From JAMOQA01 sp964420365 (GTDB lineage Bacteria; Acidobacteriota; Polarisedimenticolia; J045): a stretch of 64,000 nt of DNA. Of this stretch, positions 8,043 through 16,258 are shown in pieces (the stretch's first letter is position 1; each line of letters starts with the position of its first letter). The notes beneath the pieces are model-generated. The model saw only the letters and a list, made by a program, of their open reading frames with translations. It had not been told where the DNA came from and did no database searches. The translations under genes and the position numbers were made by a program. Where the stretch lies: positions 1 through 64,000 of the forward strand of contig CAYQTA010000051.1 of NCBI GenBank assembly GCA_964420365.1, given 5' to 3'.

Positions 8043-10697
8043 TCAGGGGCAGTCGTCCGAGGCGGGCTCGCGCTCGCGCCCGTCGGAGGACGTTCCATAG
8101 GACCCGGGGCCGGCATCGAGGCCGGCGCTGCCCCGGTAGAGGTAGAAGAACCCGTGCCCCGCGACCGGCGCCTCCGGGTCCTCGGCGCCGCGCGTGTCGG
8201 CATCGGGGCTGTCGTCCTCGACGCACGTCACGATGCCGAGGCTGACGGTTCCACTCCCGCCGGGGCCGAGACCCTCGAGGTCGCCGCGGATCACGTCGTA
8301 CCGGATCGGGCCGGACTCCACGTCCCAGGAGACCAGGGTCGGCGTCTCCTTCCCGACCCGGATCCCCGGCGGCACCGTGCCGTCGATCACCCAGACCTCG
8401 TTCATCAGGTCCGGGTTGTCCCAGCTCGTGAACTCCCCCGCACCGGAGAAGGCGACCAGGTCCCCGGTCTCGTCGACCGCCGGGCGCTCGGGAACCCCGA
8501 ACCGGAGTCCACCGACCCGCACGATCTCGCCCGTGGCCACCTCGACCCGGTAGAGGTCCTCCGGGTCGTCCGGGTCGTCCTCGGTGACCGGCGCGCTCGA
8601 CAGGAAGAAGACGTAGCGGCCGTCCCGGCTGAAGCGCGGACGCGTCGAGTCCCCCTTCGCGAACGATGTCAGCTGGGTCGTGGTGCCGGCATCGAGGTCG
8701 TGGACGAAGATCTCCCGGTTGTGCTCCGGGTTCTGCCCGGCGAGGTCCGCCGTCGAGGAGAACGCCACGAGCTTCCCCGCCGCGTCCACGTCCGGCTGGT
8801 CCGACCGGTACGACCCGTCCGCGGTGATCGCCCGCAGGCCGGTCCCGTCGCCGCGGATCACGAAGACCTCCCACGAGCCGTCCGGGTTCGTTCCGTCGAG
8901 GTCCGCGTTCGACTCGAAGACGACGACGCTGCCGTCCCGGCTGCACCGGGCGTTCCGCGAGGTCGTCCCTTCCGGGCCGTCGGTGAGCTGTGCCGTGCCC
9001 GAACCGTCCGGCTGGACGCGGAAGATCTCCCGGGACCCGTCGCCGTTCGCCCCGACCGGGTCGGTGTCCGCGTCGAAGAAGACAACCGACCCGTCGGCGG
9101 CGATCACGGGCGCGGCGGCCTCGGTCCCGGCGTCCCCGTCCGTGAGCTGCACCAGACCGCCGCCGTCCCGGTGAACGAGGAACACCTCGGTGGAGAGGTC
9201 GAGGTTGTCACCGGTGGCATTCGAGTCCGCGGTGAAGACGATCGTCCACCCGTCACCGGTGACCGAGGGGGCGCCCGCCCCTCCCGACGAGAGGTTCGTC
9301 ACCTGCGCCAGGCCCGAGCCGTCCCGCCGCACGGCGTAGATCTCGCCGCCCCGGTCCCCGTCCTGCCCGAGAAGGTTCGCGTCGGAGGCGAAGACGACCC
9401 AGCTCCCGTCGGCCGCCACGTCCGGCGCCTGGCTGAACCCCCACACGGTGTCCGAGAGCTGGACGATCCCGTGCCCGTTCATGTCCATCGCGTGCAGCTC
9501 GGCGTTGTCGTCCGGGTTGTGGCCCCCGGAGAACTCGTTGAACGAGAAGAAGGCGACCCGGGTACCGTCACCGGACACGACGGGGAAGAACGACCCGTAG
9601 TCGATCGCCGTCGAGGTCAGGTTGTCGAGGCCGGACCCGTCCGGGTGGATCTTCCAGATCTCGTAGTTGGAGTCCAGGTTCGTGAAACCCTGCACGTGGT
9701 TCGAGTGGAAGACGATCCAGTTCCCGTCGTCGGTCACCGAGGGTGCCTGGGCCTGCGGGTCCCCGACGAGGGCGTTCGTGTCGGTCACCTGCCGCAGGCC
9801 GGTGCCGTCCCAGTTGACGGCGAAGATCTCGTCGTGGCGATCGCCGTTTCCCCCGACCAGGTCGGCGTTCGACTGGAAGACGACGAGTTGCCCGTTCCCC
9901 GAGAGCTGGACCGCCGTCGAGTCCCCCTCCGTCGCCGAGGTGAGCTGCCGGAGGCCGGTCCCGTCGGCGTTGACGGCGAAGATCTCCCGGTTGCCCTCGG
10001 GGTTCTGCCCGAGCAGGTCGGCATCGGTGGCGAAGGCGACCCGCTCGCCGTCGTCGCTGATGGCCACGCCGCCGAAACCGGCCGCCAGCGAGTCGATCCC
10101 CATCGCCGCCGTGGCATGGGTGAGCTGCCGGAGGTTCTGCCCGTCCAGGTCGACGACGAACACCTGGTCCAGGTGATCGGGGTTCTCGCCGAGGTAGTCG
10201 CAGTTCGAGACGAAGGCGGCCCGGGAGGCGCCGCCGGCCAGGGCGACGGCGGTCACCGAGCCCGCGTTCGGCGCCGGATCGTCGGTGAGCTGCCGGATCT
10301 CCGAGCCGTCGGCCTTCATCACGTAGAGCTCGGGGCTCATGTCGTGGTTGCGGCCGACCAGGTCCGCGGGGGAGGTGAACGCGATCCACTGGCCGTCGTC
10401 GCTGACCGAGACGAACGCCGCGGTTCCCGGGAGGAAGTCGGTCAGCTTCTCCCCCGCCCCGGTGACGGCGTCGAAGCGGAAGACCTGGAAGGAGTGGTCG
10501 GGGTTGTTCCCGAGCTGGTCCGTGCTCGAGCCGGTGAAGACCCACCGGCCGGCGTCGTCGAGGGCGCCGGGGCCGGCGAGGGAGGTGAGTCCCCGGGTCA
10601 CCTGCCGGACCACCTGGGCCCGGGCCACCGGGAAGGCGAGCAGCAGGCAGGAAAGAACAGCGACGAGCAAGCCCGAACGAGTAGTGACGCTCCGCAT
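8043..10697 (-). CDS. secreted TolB-like WD40 beta-propeller repeat protein
   Basis: 884 aa from ATG 10697 (GGAGG ribosome site 5 nt upstream; a longer frame to 10793 lacks one). A Sec signal (ARSGLLVAV type, ending near VARA) is followed by roughly fifteen to eighteen repeats of about 45 residues with the pattern DDGxWVxFxSxADLxGxNPDxxxEIFxxxxDGxGLxQLT, the PD40/TolB-type propeller blade. The repeats span nearly the whole protein, enough for two or three propellers. The last ~110 residues form a different module with a conserved ending (GHGFFYLYR, GSYGTSSDGRER, C-terminal Cys) that I know from exported acidobacterial proteins, perhaps a sorting or attachment region. No catalytic motif; the role is unknown, probably binding at the cell surface or in the periplasm. 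Confidence 0.88.
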   Translation of the reverse strand: MRSVTTRSGLLVAVLSCLLLAFPVARAQVVRQVTRGLTSLAGPGALDDAGRWVFTGSSTDQLGNNPDHSFQVFRFDAVTGAGEKLTDFLPGTAAFVSVSDDGQWIAFTSPADLVGRNHDMSPELYVMKADGSEIRQLTDDPAPNAGSVTAVALAGGASRAAFVSNCDYLGENPDHLDQVFVVDLDGQNLRQLTHATAAMGIDSLAAGFGGVAISDDGERVAFATDADLLGQNPEGNREIFAVNADGTGLRQLTSATEGDSTAVQLSGNGQLVVFQSNADLVGGNGDRHDEIFAVNWDGTGLRQVTDTNALVGDPQAQAPSVTDDGNWIVFHSNHVQGFTNLDSNYEIWKIHPDGSGLDNLTSTAIDYGSFFPVVSGDGTRVAFFSFNEFSGGHNPDDNAELHAMDMNGHGIVQLSDTVWGFSQAPDVAADGSWVVFASDANLLGQDGDRGGEIYAVRRDGSGLAQVTNLSSGGAGAPSVTGDGWTIVFTADSNATGDNLDLSTEVFLVHRDGGGLVQLTDGDAGTEAAAPVIAADGSVVFFDADTDPVGANGDGSREIFRVQPDGSGTAQLTDGPEGTTSRNARCSRDGSVVVFESNADLDGTNPDGSWEVFVIRGDGTGLRAITADGSYRSDQPDVDAAGKLVAFSSTADLAGQNPEHNREIFVHDLDAGTTTQLTSFAKGDSTRPRFSRDGRYVFFLSSAPVTEDDPDDPEDLYRVEVATGEIVRVGGLRFGVPERPAVDETGDLVAFSGAGEFTSWDNPDLMNEVWVIDGTVPPGIRVGKETPTLVSWDVESGPIRYDVIRGDLEGLGPGGSGTVSLGIVTCVEDDSPDADTRGAEDPEAPVAGHGFFYLYRGSAGLDAGPGSYGTSSDGREREPASDDCP

Positions 10698-10813
10698 GAC
10701 CCCTCCTTCGCGGGCCGCCGGGGCCCCGCACCCCGCAATGTACGGCGAGGGGGCGCGTTGCGGCGGGGGAACCCCGCCGCTATCCTCCCCCACGAACAGC
10801 TCATCGGACGCAG

Positions 10814-12076
10814 ATGTCCGAAAAGCCGCGACGACGTACCACCGGAGACGACGGGATGGGCGAGGTCAACGGGAAAGACCGCCTGGAACGGCTGCGGCGG
10901 ATCATCGAGGACGTCCACGCGGGCATGCCGGTGGAGCTGGTGAAGCCCCGCCTCGCGAAGCTGGTCTCGGAGGTCAGCCACGAGGAGCTGGTCTCCCTCG
11001 AGCAGAAGCTGATCCGCGGGGGAATGAGCCCGAAGATGGTCCGCGGGATCTGCGACCTGCATTCGTCGATCGTCCGGGAGCAGGCGGAGGGAGATCCCCT
11101 CGCCCGCGTTCCGGCCGGTCACCCGGTGGACACCTTCCGCCGGTCCCACCGGGCGATCGCCGGCGAGGTGGACCGGATGGAGCGGGTGATGGAACGCGTC
11201 CTCGCCGGCGAGGAGGAGAGCGACTCCCTCCTCGAGGAATGGCGGGCGGTCCTCGAGCGCCTCCTGGAGGTCGACAAGCACTACCTCCGGAAGGAGAACC
11301 TTCTCTTCCCCTTCCTCGAGCGCCACGGGATCCACGGCCCCAGCCAGGTGATGTGGGCCAAGCACGACGAGATCCGGAAGATGCTTCGCCGGCTCCGGGA
11401 CGAGCTCGCCCGGGACGACCGGGACCTCGCCCACTGGCAGTACGTGGCCCGGGAGCTCGGGATGCCGCTCTGCCGGGCGATCCTCGAGATGATCTCCAAG
11501 GAGGAGAAGATCCTCCTGCCGCTGGCGCTGCAGAAGCTGGCGGCGGGCGAGTGGGGCGAGATCTGGCGGGAGTTGCCCCGCTACCCGTTCTCCCTCGTGC
11601 AGCCGTCCATCGGGTGGATGCCTCCGCCTTCGCCCGGCAAGGAAAAGGAAGTGGACTCCCCTGTCTCCGGGCGGGTCTCCCTGGGATCCTCCGGGTCGGT
11701 CACCCCCCGCCAGCTCCGGGCCATCCTGAAGACGCTGCCCCTCGACCTGACGTTCGTCGATGCGGACGACCGGGTCACCTTCTTCTCCCACGGGCCCGAC
11801 CCCATCTTCGACCGGGCGCCCACCGTGATCGGCCGCAAGGTCCAGTTCTGTCACCCGCCGTCGAGCGTCCACCTGGTGGAAAGGATCCTCGACGAGTTCC
11901 GCGCCGGGGCCCGCGACTCGGCCACCTTCTGGATCCGGATGGGGGAGCGCTACGTGCTGATCCGCTACTTCGCGGTCCGCGAGGGCGGCGAGTACCTGGG
12001 CGCCCTCGAGGTCACCCAGGACATCGCCCCCCTGCGGGAGATCGAGGGTGAACGCCGCCTCCTCGCCGAGGACTGA
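10814..12076 (+). CDS. DUF438 / hemerythrin HHE / PAS-domain protein
   Basis: 420 aa, with no signal or membrane segment, so cytosolic. Three parts are visible: a DUF438 region (~20-95, RLRRIIEDVHAGMPVELVK, LEQKLIRGGM); a hemerythrin-like helical bundle (~100-240) with metal-ligand-type His and Glu in SHRAIAGEVDRM, KHYLRKENLLFPFLERHG and KHDEIRKML; and a PAS domain (~295-405, LDLTFVDADDRVTFFSHG). This architecture is a known family thought to sense oxygen, nitric oxide or redox state through a di-iron site, but its output is not established. Start ATG 10814 gives the longest product; ATG 10856 has a better-placed GGAGA and may be the true start. The gene is divergent from the propeller gene. 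Confidence 0.88.
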   Translation: MSEKPRRRTTGDDGMGEVNGKDRLERLRRIIEDVHAGMPVELVKPRLAKLVSEVSHEELVSLEQKLIRGGMSPKMVRGICDLHSSIVREQAEGDPLARVPAGHPVDTFRRSHRAIAGEVDRMERVMERVLAGEEESDSLLEEWRAVLERLLEVDKHYLRKENLLFPFLERHGIHGPSQVMWAKHDEIRKMLRRLRDELARDDRDLAHWQYVARELGMPLCRAILEMISKEEKILLPLALQKLAAGEWGEIWRELPRYPFSLVQPSIGWMPPPSPGKEKEVDSPVSGRVSLGSSGSVTPRQLRAILKTLPLDLTFVDADDRVTFFSHGPDPIFDRAPTVIGRKVQFCHPPSSVHLVERILDEFRAGARDSATFWIRMGERYVLIRYFAVREGGEYLGALEVTQDIAPLREIEGERRLLAED

Positions 12077-12085
12077 GTCCCCGGG

Positions 12086-12952
12086 CTACAGGACGAACCA
12101 CGGGTAGACGACGACCCCGTCCCGGCGAAACCCCCGATCGCCCCCGTACACCAGGGCCGCCGGACCCTTCTCCAGGCCGGCCACCCGCCTCCACCAGGCG
12201 ATGCCCGCGAGGAACTCCCGGTCGAACGTGGCGGCCGACCTGACCTCGACCGGGACGAGTTCCCGGCCGAGATCGACCAGGACGTCGATCTCGTGGCCCG
12301 CACCGTCCCGCCAGAACCACAGGGACGGCTGCTCCCCGCGGTGCACGAAGTTCTTGAGCAGCTCCGACACGACGAAGCTCTCGAAGACGGCCCCCCGTTC
12401 CGCGCGGTGGAACAGTTCCTCCGGCCTCCGGACCTGGAGCAGGTAGCAGAGCAGGCCCGTGTCGAGAAAGTACAGCTTGGGCGTCTTGACGAGCCGCTTG
12501 CCGAAGTTCCGGTAGTGCGGCCGGAGCAGGAACACGATGAACGAGGCCTCGAGCACCGACAGCCAACGCCGCGCGGTCGAGTGGGAGATCCCGCAGTCGG
12601 ACGCGAGCCCGGACAGGTTGACGAGCTGCCCGCACCGCTCCGCACACAGGCGGACGAAGCGCCCCCGGGTCGAGCGATCCTCGTCGACCAGGACCTGGAT
12701 GTAGGAGAAGAGGTCCGGCACGCGCCGCACCTCGTCGAGGATGACGGGGCCGGAGAACCGCGCGAGGAACCCCCGCGGATCCTCCCGGGCGAACGCCCGC
12801 TCGTCCGGCAGTTCCAGGGAGACGTAGTCGTGCCGCGGGAACACCGTCCGGGCCAGGGTGGTCTTCCTGGACTGGCGCGGCCCCGTCAGCGTGACCACCG
12901 GGAACCTCCGGGCGGACTCCCGCAGCTTTCTCTCGAGCGTTCTCCGGATCAT
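12086..12952 (-). CDS. AAA_14 ATPase with DUF4143 domain
   Basis: 288 aa from ATG 12952 (GGGAGG upstream). The N-terminal AAA_14 domain has a P-loop region GPRQSRKTTLAR; the usual form is GPRQxGKTTL, so the Gly before the catalytic Lys is Arg here (codon AGG, one base from GGG). A Walker B-like strand is visible (GPVILDEVRRV). The C-terminal DUF4143 domain (~140-288) has the family pattern FLDTGLLCYLL, GAVFESFVVSELLK and WRDGAGHEIDVLVD, the last resembling a nuclease-like core (E-D...). These ATPases are widespread, variable accessory genes of unclear role. Its codon choice looks less extreme than its neighbours. A 23-bp palindrome lies just upstream of the start. Confidence 0.9.
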   Translation of the reverse strand: MIRRTLERKLRESARRFPVVTLTGPRQSRKTTLARTVFPRHDYVSLELPDERAFAREDPRGFLARFSGPVILDEVRRVPDLFSYIQVLVDEDRSTRGRFVRLCAERCGQLVNLSGLASDCGISHSTARRWLSVLEASFIVFLLRPHYRNFGKRLVKTPKLYFLDTGLLCYLLQVRRPEELFHRAERGAVFESFVVSELLKNFVHRGEQPSLWFWRDGAGHEIDVLVDLGRELVPVEVRSAATFDREFLAGIAWWRRVAGLEKGPAALVYGGDRGFRRDGVVVYPWFVL

Positions 12953-12974
12953 CGGCCCCCTCCCTTCTCGTGCA

Positions 12975-12997
12975 GATTGAACATTCAATGTTCAATC
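12975..12997. promoter_or_regulatory. 23-bp palindromic operator candidate
   Basis: GATTGAACATT (12975-12985), one C, then the exact reverse complement AATGTTCAATC (12987-12997). It is the most AT-rich spot in the region and ends 22 bp upstream of the ATPase start. An 11-bp perfect dyad in such a GC-rich setting is unlikely by chance. It may bind a dimeric repressor, or be an inverted-repeat end of a transferred segment. An alternative TTG start for the ATPase lies inside it (12988) but has no ribosome site. Confidence 0.65.
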
Positions 12998-13193
12998 CAC
13001 ACGCCCCGGGCCTGCGCCACGACCCGCCGCGGGGCCGTCCCGGCGGGAACCGGGGGCCCTGCAGGGGGGCCGGCGGGGGAAAGGACCTTCGCCGGCGCAG
13101 AACCGCCCTGCACCACGCGGCAGCCCGCCGCGCGGGGGCGGCGGGCTAGACTGGGGCCGAGAGCGGGGCCACGGCCCCGCGGGGAGGTGACTG

Positions 13194-14597
13194 ATGGACC
13201 GGAGTCCGCGGCACGCCTTGCTCCTGCTGGTCCTGGCGCTCGCGGCGGTCGGCGGGACGGCTCCCGCCTCCGGGGACGAGGGTTCGTTCGGGACGGGGCG
13301 GCCCACCGCGTTCGCCCTCCGCGGCACGATCTACGCGCTCGCCGAGGGAACGGACCGGCTGCCGGACTTCCCGGGACTCGAACCGATCGGCACGGTCTGG
13401 ACGACGACGCTGAACGTGCCGCCGCGGTACTTCTCGCAGGGCTTCCCCGGGGTGACGGACCGCTTCGAGTGGTTCGCCATCGACTACCGGGGGGCCTTCC
13501 ACTTCCCGGCCGACCGGGAGGTCACGTTCTGGCTCCTCAGCGACGACGGGTCGCGCCTCTACGTCGACGGGAAGCTCGTGGTCGACAACGACGGCGTGCA
13601 CCCGCCGCGGGAGCGCTCGGGGAAGGTCCACCTCTCCCCCGGCATCCACGCGATCGAGGTCCAGTACTTCCAGGGCCCCCGGTACCAGGTCGCCCTGGTG
13701 CTCTCCTGGGACGGCCCGGAACCCGGGAAGAAGGTCCCCTTCGACAGCCGGGCGTTCTCACCGGTGGAGGTCGAGGAGGGGGACTGCGAGGTCACGCTCC
13801 GCCTCGGCAACGGCATCCTCTTCGATTTCGACCGCTCGGACCTGCGGCCCGACGCGGAGGAAGCCCTTGCCGCGGCGGCGGACGAGATCCGGAGGCTCCC
13901 GTGGAAGCGGGTGATCGTCGAGGGGCACACCGACGACCGGGGGAGCGATGCCTACAACCGGGAGCTCTCCCTCGACCGGGCGCGGGAGGTCGCCACGTGG
14001 CTCGTCGGCTACGGTCTCCCCGCGGACGCGATCGAGACCATCGGCCACGGCGAGAGCCGTCCCCTCGTCCCCAACGACAGCGAGGAACACCGCCGGCGCA
14101 ACCGGCGGGTCGAGATCCGGGTGAAGCTCCGGTGCGGGGACGAGGCCGTGGCGGGGGCCGACCGGTGGACGCCGCCACCGACGGTGCCGGTCGCGGAGGC
14201 GCCGGTCGGGGAGATCGATCCCGCGCGGCTCGACGAGGTCCTCCCCGCCTGGGAGGAAGCCGCCCGGGCATGGAAGCCCGCCCCCGACGTCGTGCGCGCC
14301 CTCCGGGAGGCCGGCCCGGCGACGATCGAGGTCTTCTTCGGGGCCTGGTGCGGGGACAGCGCCGAGCACGTCCCGCCCCTCCTTGCCGCCCTCCGCGCCG
14401 CGGGGAACCCGCACCTGCGGGTCCTGCTGGTCGCCCTCGACCGGGAGAAGCACGAGCCGGGGGGCCGGGCCCGGGCCCGCGGGATCGAGCGGGTACCGAC
14501 GGTGATCGTCCTCCGGGACGGACGCGAGGTCGGGCGCATCGTCGAGACCCCGCGCACGACGATGGACCGGGACGTCGCCGGGCTCCTCGCCCGCTAG
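13194..14597 (+). CDS. PA14 - OmpA - thioredoxin-like fusion, exported
   Basis: 467 aa with GGGGAGG before the ATG. The Sec signal ends near residue 26. Residues ~40-180 form a PA14-type sugar-binding beta domain (FPADREVTFWLLSDDGSRLYVDGKLVVDN, HAIEVQYFQG). Residues ~200-315 form an OmpA C-terminal peptidoglycan-binding domain (FDFDRSDLRPDAEEAL, EGHTDDRGSDAYN at 243-255, RRNRRVEI). Residues ~375-467 form a thioredoxin-fold domain with WCGDS (385-389) and the cis-Pro VPT (434-436). The active site keeps one Cys (WC-GDS instead of WCGPC), so a dithiol reductase is unlikely. The likely place is the periplasm, bound to peptidoglycan. I do not know this combination as a described family. The gene ends tail-to-tail with tsaD, sharing the bases CTAG. 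Confidence 0.9.
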   Translation: MDRSPRHALLLLVLALAAVGGTAPASGDEGSFGTGRPTAFALRGTIYALAEGTDRLPDFPGLEPIGTVWTTTLNVPPRYFSQGFPGVTDRFEWFAIDYRGAFHFPADREVTFWLLSDDGSRLYVDGKLVVDNDGVHPPRERSGKVHLSPGIHAIEVQYFQGPRYQVALVLSWDGPEPGKKVPFDSRAFSPVEVEEGDCEVTLRLGNGILFDFDRSDLRPDAEEALAAAADEIRRLPWKRVIVEGHTDDRGSDAYNRELSLDRAREVATWLVGYGLPADAIETIGHGESRPLVPNDSEEHRRRNRRVEIRVKLRCGDEAVAGADRWTPPPTVPVAEAPVGEIDPARLDEVLPAWEEAARAWKPAPDVVRALREAGPATIEVFFGAWCGDSAEHVPPLLAALRAAGNPHLRVLLVALDREKHEPGGRARARGIERVPTVIVLRDGREVGRIVETPRTTMDRDVAGLLAR

Positions 14598-15613
14598 AGG
14601 GGCAGGCTGGCGACGGCGTCGAGGTCGTCGAGGTCGTCTGCGCCGGCGAGGAGGCGGCGGCGGCCGGCGAGGGCGATCATCGCCGCGTTGTCTCCGCACC
14701 AGCGGAGCGGCGGGATCGAGAGGGCGAGACCGACCTCGTCGGCGAGCCGCGTCGCCTCGGCGCGAAGCAGGCGGTTCGCCGCCACGCCCCCCGCGACCAC
14801 CAGCGATCGGGGCCGCTCGGCCTCGATCGCGGCGCGCACGCGCCGGAGCAGTTCCCGGACCACGGCGTGCCGGAACGAGGCGACCAGGTCGCGGATCTCC
14901 CGCGTCGGTTCGTCCTCGGGGTGCTCGAGCGGCTCGATCCCCTCCCGCGCCATCCAGTCCCGCACCCGCGTCTTGTACCCGGAGAACGAGAAGGCGGGAC
15001 CTCCCTTCACCCGCACCTCCCCGAACGGGTACCGGTGCGGGTCCCCTTCCTCCGCGACCCGGTCGATCGCGGGACCGCCCGGGTACGGCAGGCCGAGCAT
15101 CTTCGCCACCTTGTCGAACGCCTCCCCGGCCGCGTCGTCCCGGGTGCGCGCGACCTCGCGGTACACCCCCGGCTCCGGCACCCGCCAGAGGGTCGTGTGC
15201 CCGCCGGAGACGACGAGGGCGAGGGCCGGGTACGGCAGGTCCGGCGTCTCGAGCCACCCGGAGACCACGTGGCCCTCCAGGTGGTTGACGCCGACCACCG
15301 GCAGCCCCCGGGACCAGGCGAGGGCCTTCGCCGCCGAGACGCCGACGAGGAGCGACCCGATCAGGCCCGGCCCCCGGGTGACCGCGATCCCCCCGACGTC
15401 GTCGAGCGCGATCCCGGCCTCCCGCAGCGCCTGCCGGATCACCGGGTCGATCGCCTCGACGTGGTGGCGGGCGGCGATCTCCGGCACGACCCCGCCGTAC
15501 GGGGCGTGCAGCTCCACCTGCGAGGCGACGACGGAGGAGAGCACCCGCCCGCGGGGGTCGAGCACCGCCGCCGCGGTCTCGTCGCAGGACGACTCGATCC
15601 CGAGGACGATCAC
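14594..15613 (-). CDS. tsaD: tRNA threonylcarbamoyladenosine transferase TsaD
   Basis: 339 aa, full length for the family. It transfers the threonylcarbamoyl group to A37 of tRNAs reading ANN codons. Seen: the ASKHA start GIESSCDETAAAV, the metal-binding NHLEGH, the ATP-site SGGHTTLW, AFSFSGYKTRV and a late CGDNAAMIA. It starts at a GTG that overlaps the stop of the MBL hydrolase gene (GTGA), so it is translationally coupled in the mraY - hydrolase - tsaD string. Its stop codon TAG overlaps the TAG of the convergent OmpA-fusion gene. The partners TsaB, TsaC and TsaE are not in the window. Confidence 0.97.
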   Translation of the reverse strand: MIVLGIESSCDETAAAVLDPRGRVLSSVVASQVELHAPYGGVVPEIAARHHVEAIDPVIRQALREAGIALDDVGGIAVTRGPGLIGSLLVGVSAAKALAWSRGLPVVGVNHLEGHVVSGWLETPDLPYPALALVVSGGHTTLWRVPEPGVYREVARTRDDAAGEAFDKVAKMLGLPYPGGPAIDRVAEEGDPHRYPFGEVRVKGGPAFSFSGYKTRVRDWMAREGIEPLEHPEDEPTREIRDLVASFRHAVVRELLRRVRAAIEAERPRSLVVAGGVAANRLLRAEATRLADEVGLALSIPPLRWCGDNAAMIALAGRRRLLAGADDLDDLDAVASLPL

Positions 15614-16254
15614 GGCGCCTCTCCGCGCACGAAGGGATTTCCCCGCCGCTCCGCGCCGATCGTGGTCCCCGGCCCGTGACCGGGCAGCACGATCGTCTCG
15701 TCCGGCAGCGTGAACAGGCGCTCCCGGATCGACCGGAGCAGGGTGTCCAGGTCGCCGCCGGGAAAGTCGGTCCGGCCGATCGACCCCTGGAAGAGCGTGT
15801 CACCGGAGACGAGCACCGGCCTGCCGTCGATCTCCCCGAACAGGCACGTTCCACCGGGGGTGTGGCCCGGCGTCGCGATCGCCCGCAGGACGAGCGCGCC
15901 CGCGCGCAGCTCGTCCCCGTCCCGGAGGAACCGGTCCGGGGGCGGCGGCGGCTCGACCTCGAGGCCCCACCGGGCGGCGCTCTCCGCGGCGCGTTCCATG
16001 TACGGGAGATCGGCCTCGGGCGCGACGAACGGGCAGCCCGGGAACCGCCGCTTCATCTCGGCAACGCCGCCGACGTGGTCGAAGTGCCCGTGCGTGGCGA
16101 CGATCGCCACGGGCACCAGCTCCCGGGCAACGAGGAAGTCGGTGACCCGGTCCGCCTCCTCGCCCGGGTCGATCACGACGGCCTCCCCGGCCGCCTCGTC
16201 GCCGAGGATCCAGCAGTTCACCTGGAGCGGTCCGACCGGCATTCCTTCGATCAT
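15610..16254 (-). CDS. MBL-fold metallo-hydrolase, glyoxalase II-like
   Basis: 214 aa, single domain. The metal motif THGHFDHVGG (HxHxDH) is near residue 54, with further ligands in ATPGHTPGG, VSGDTLFQGSIGR and LPGHGPGTTIG. This is the set seen in the glyoxalase II-like hydroxyacylglutathione or thioester hydrolase group. It lacks the C-terminal substrate domain of true GloB, so the substrate cannot be named. ATG 16254 lies 4 bp after the mraY stop and the 3' end overlaps tsaD, so all three are probably one transcript. Confidence 0.93.
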   Translation of the reverse strand: MIEGMPVGPLQVNCWILGDEAAGEAVVIDPGEEADRVTDFLVARELVPVAIVATHGHFDHVGGVAEMKRRFPGCPFVAPEADLPYMERAAESAARWGLEVEPPPPPDRFLRDGDELRAGALVLRAIATPGHTPGGTCLFGEIDGRPVLVSGDTLFQGSIGRTDFPGGDLDTLLRSIRERLFTLPDETIVLPGHGPGTTIGAERRGNPFVRGEAP

Positions 16255-16258
16255 CGCG

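Noticed and set aside
8154..10943. Plus-strand open frame opposite the beta-propeller gene
   Set aside because: Low-complexity Val/Arg/Glu/Pro translation without motifs; the minus strand has a signal peptide and regular propeller repeats.
12953..12988. TTG start at 12988 for the ATPase
   Set aside because: It lies inside the palindrome with no ribosome site; ATG 12952 has GGGAGG at proper spacing and starts the conserved domain.
12293..15679. Plus-strand open frame of 1128 codons
   Set aside because: It crosses several real genes on both strands (ATPase, OmpA fusion, tsaD) out of frame; no motif.
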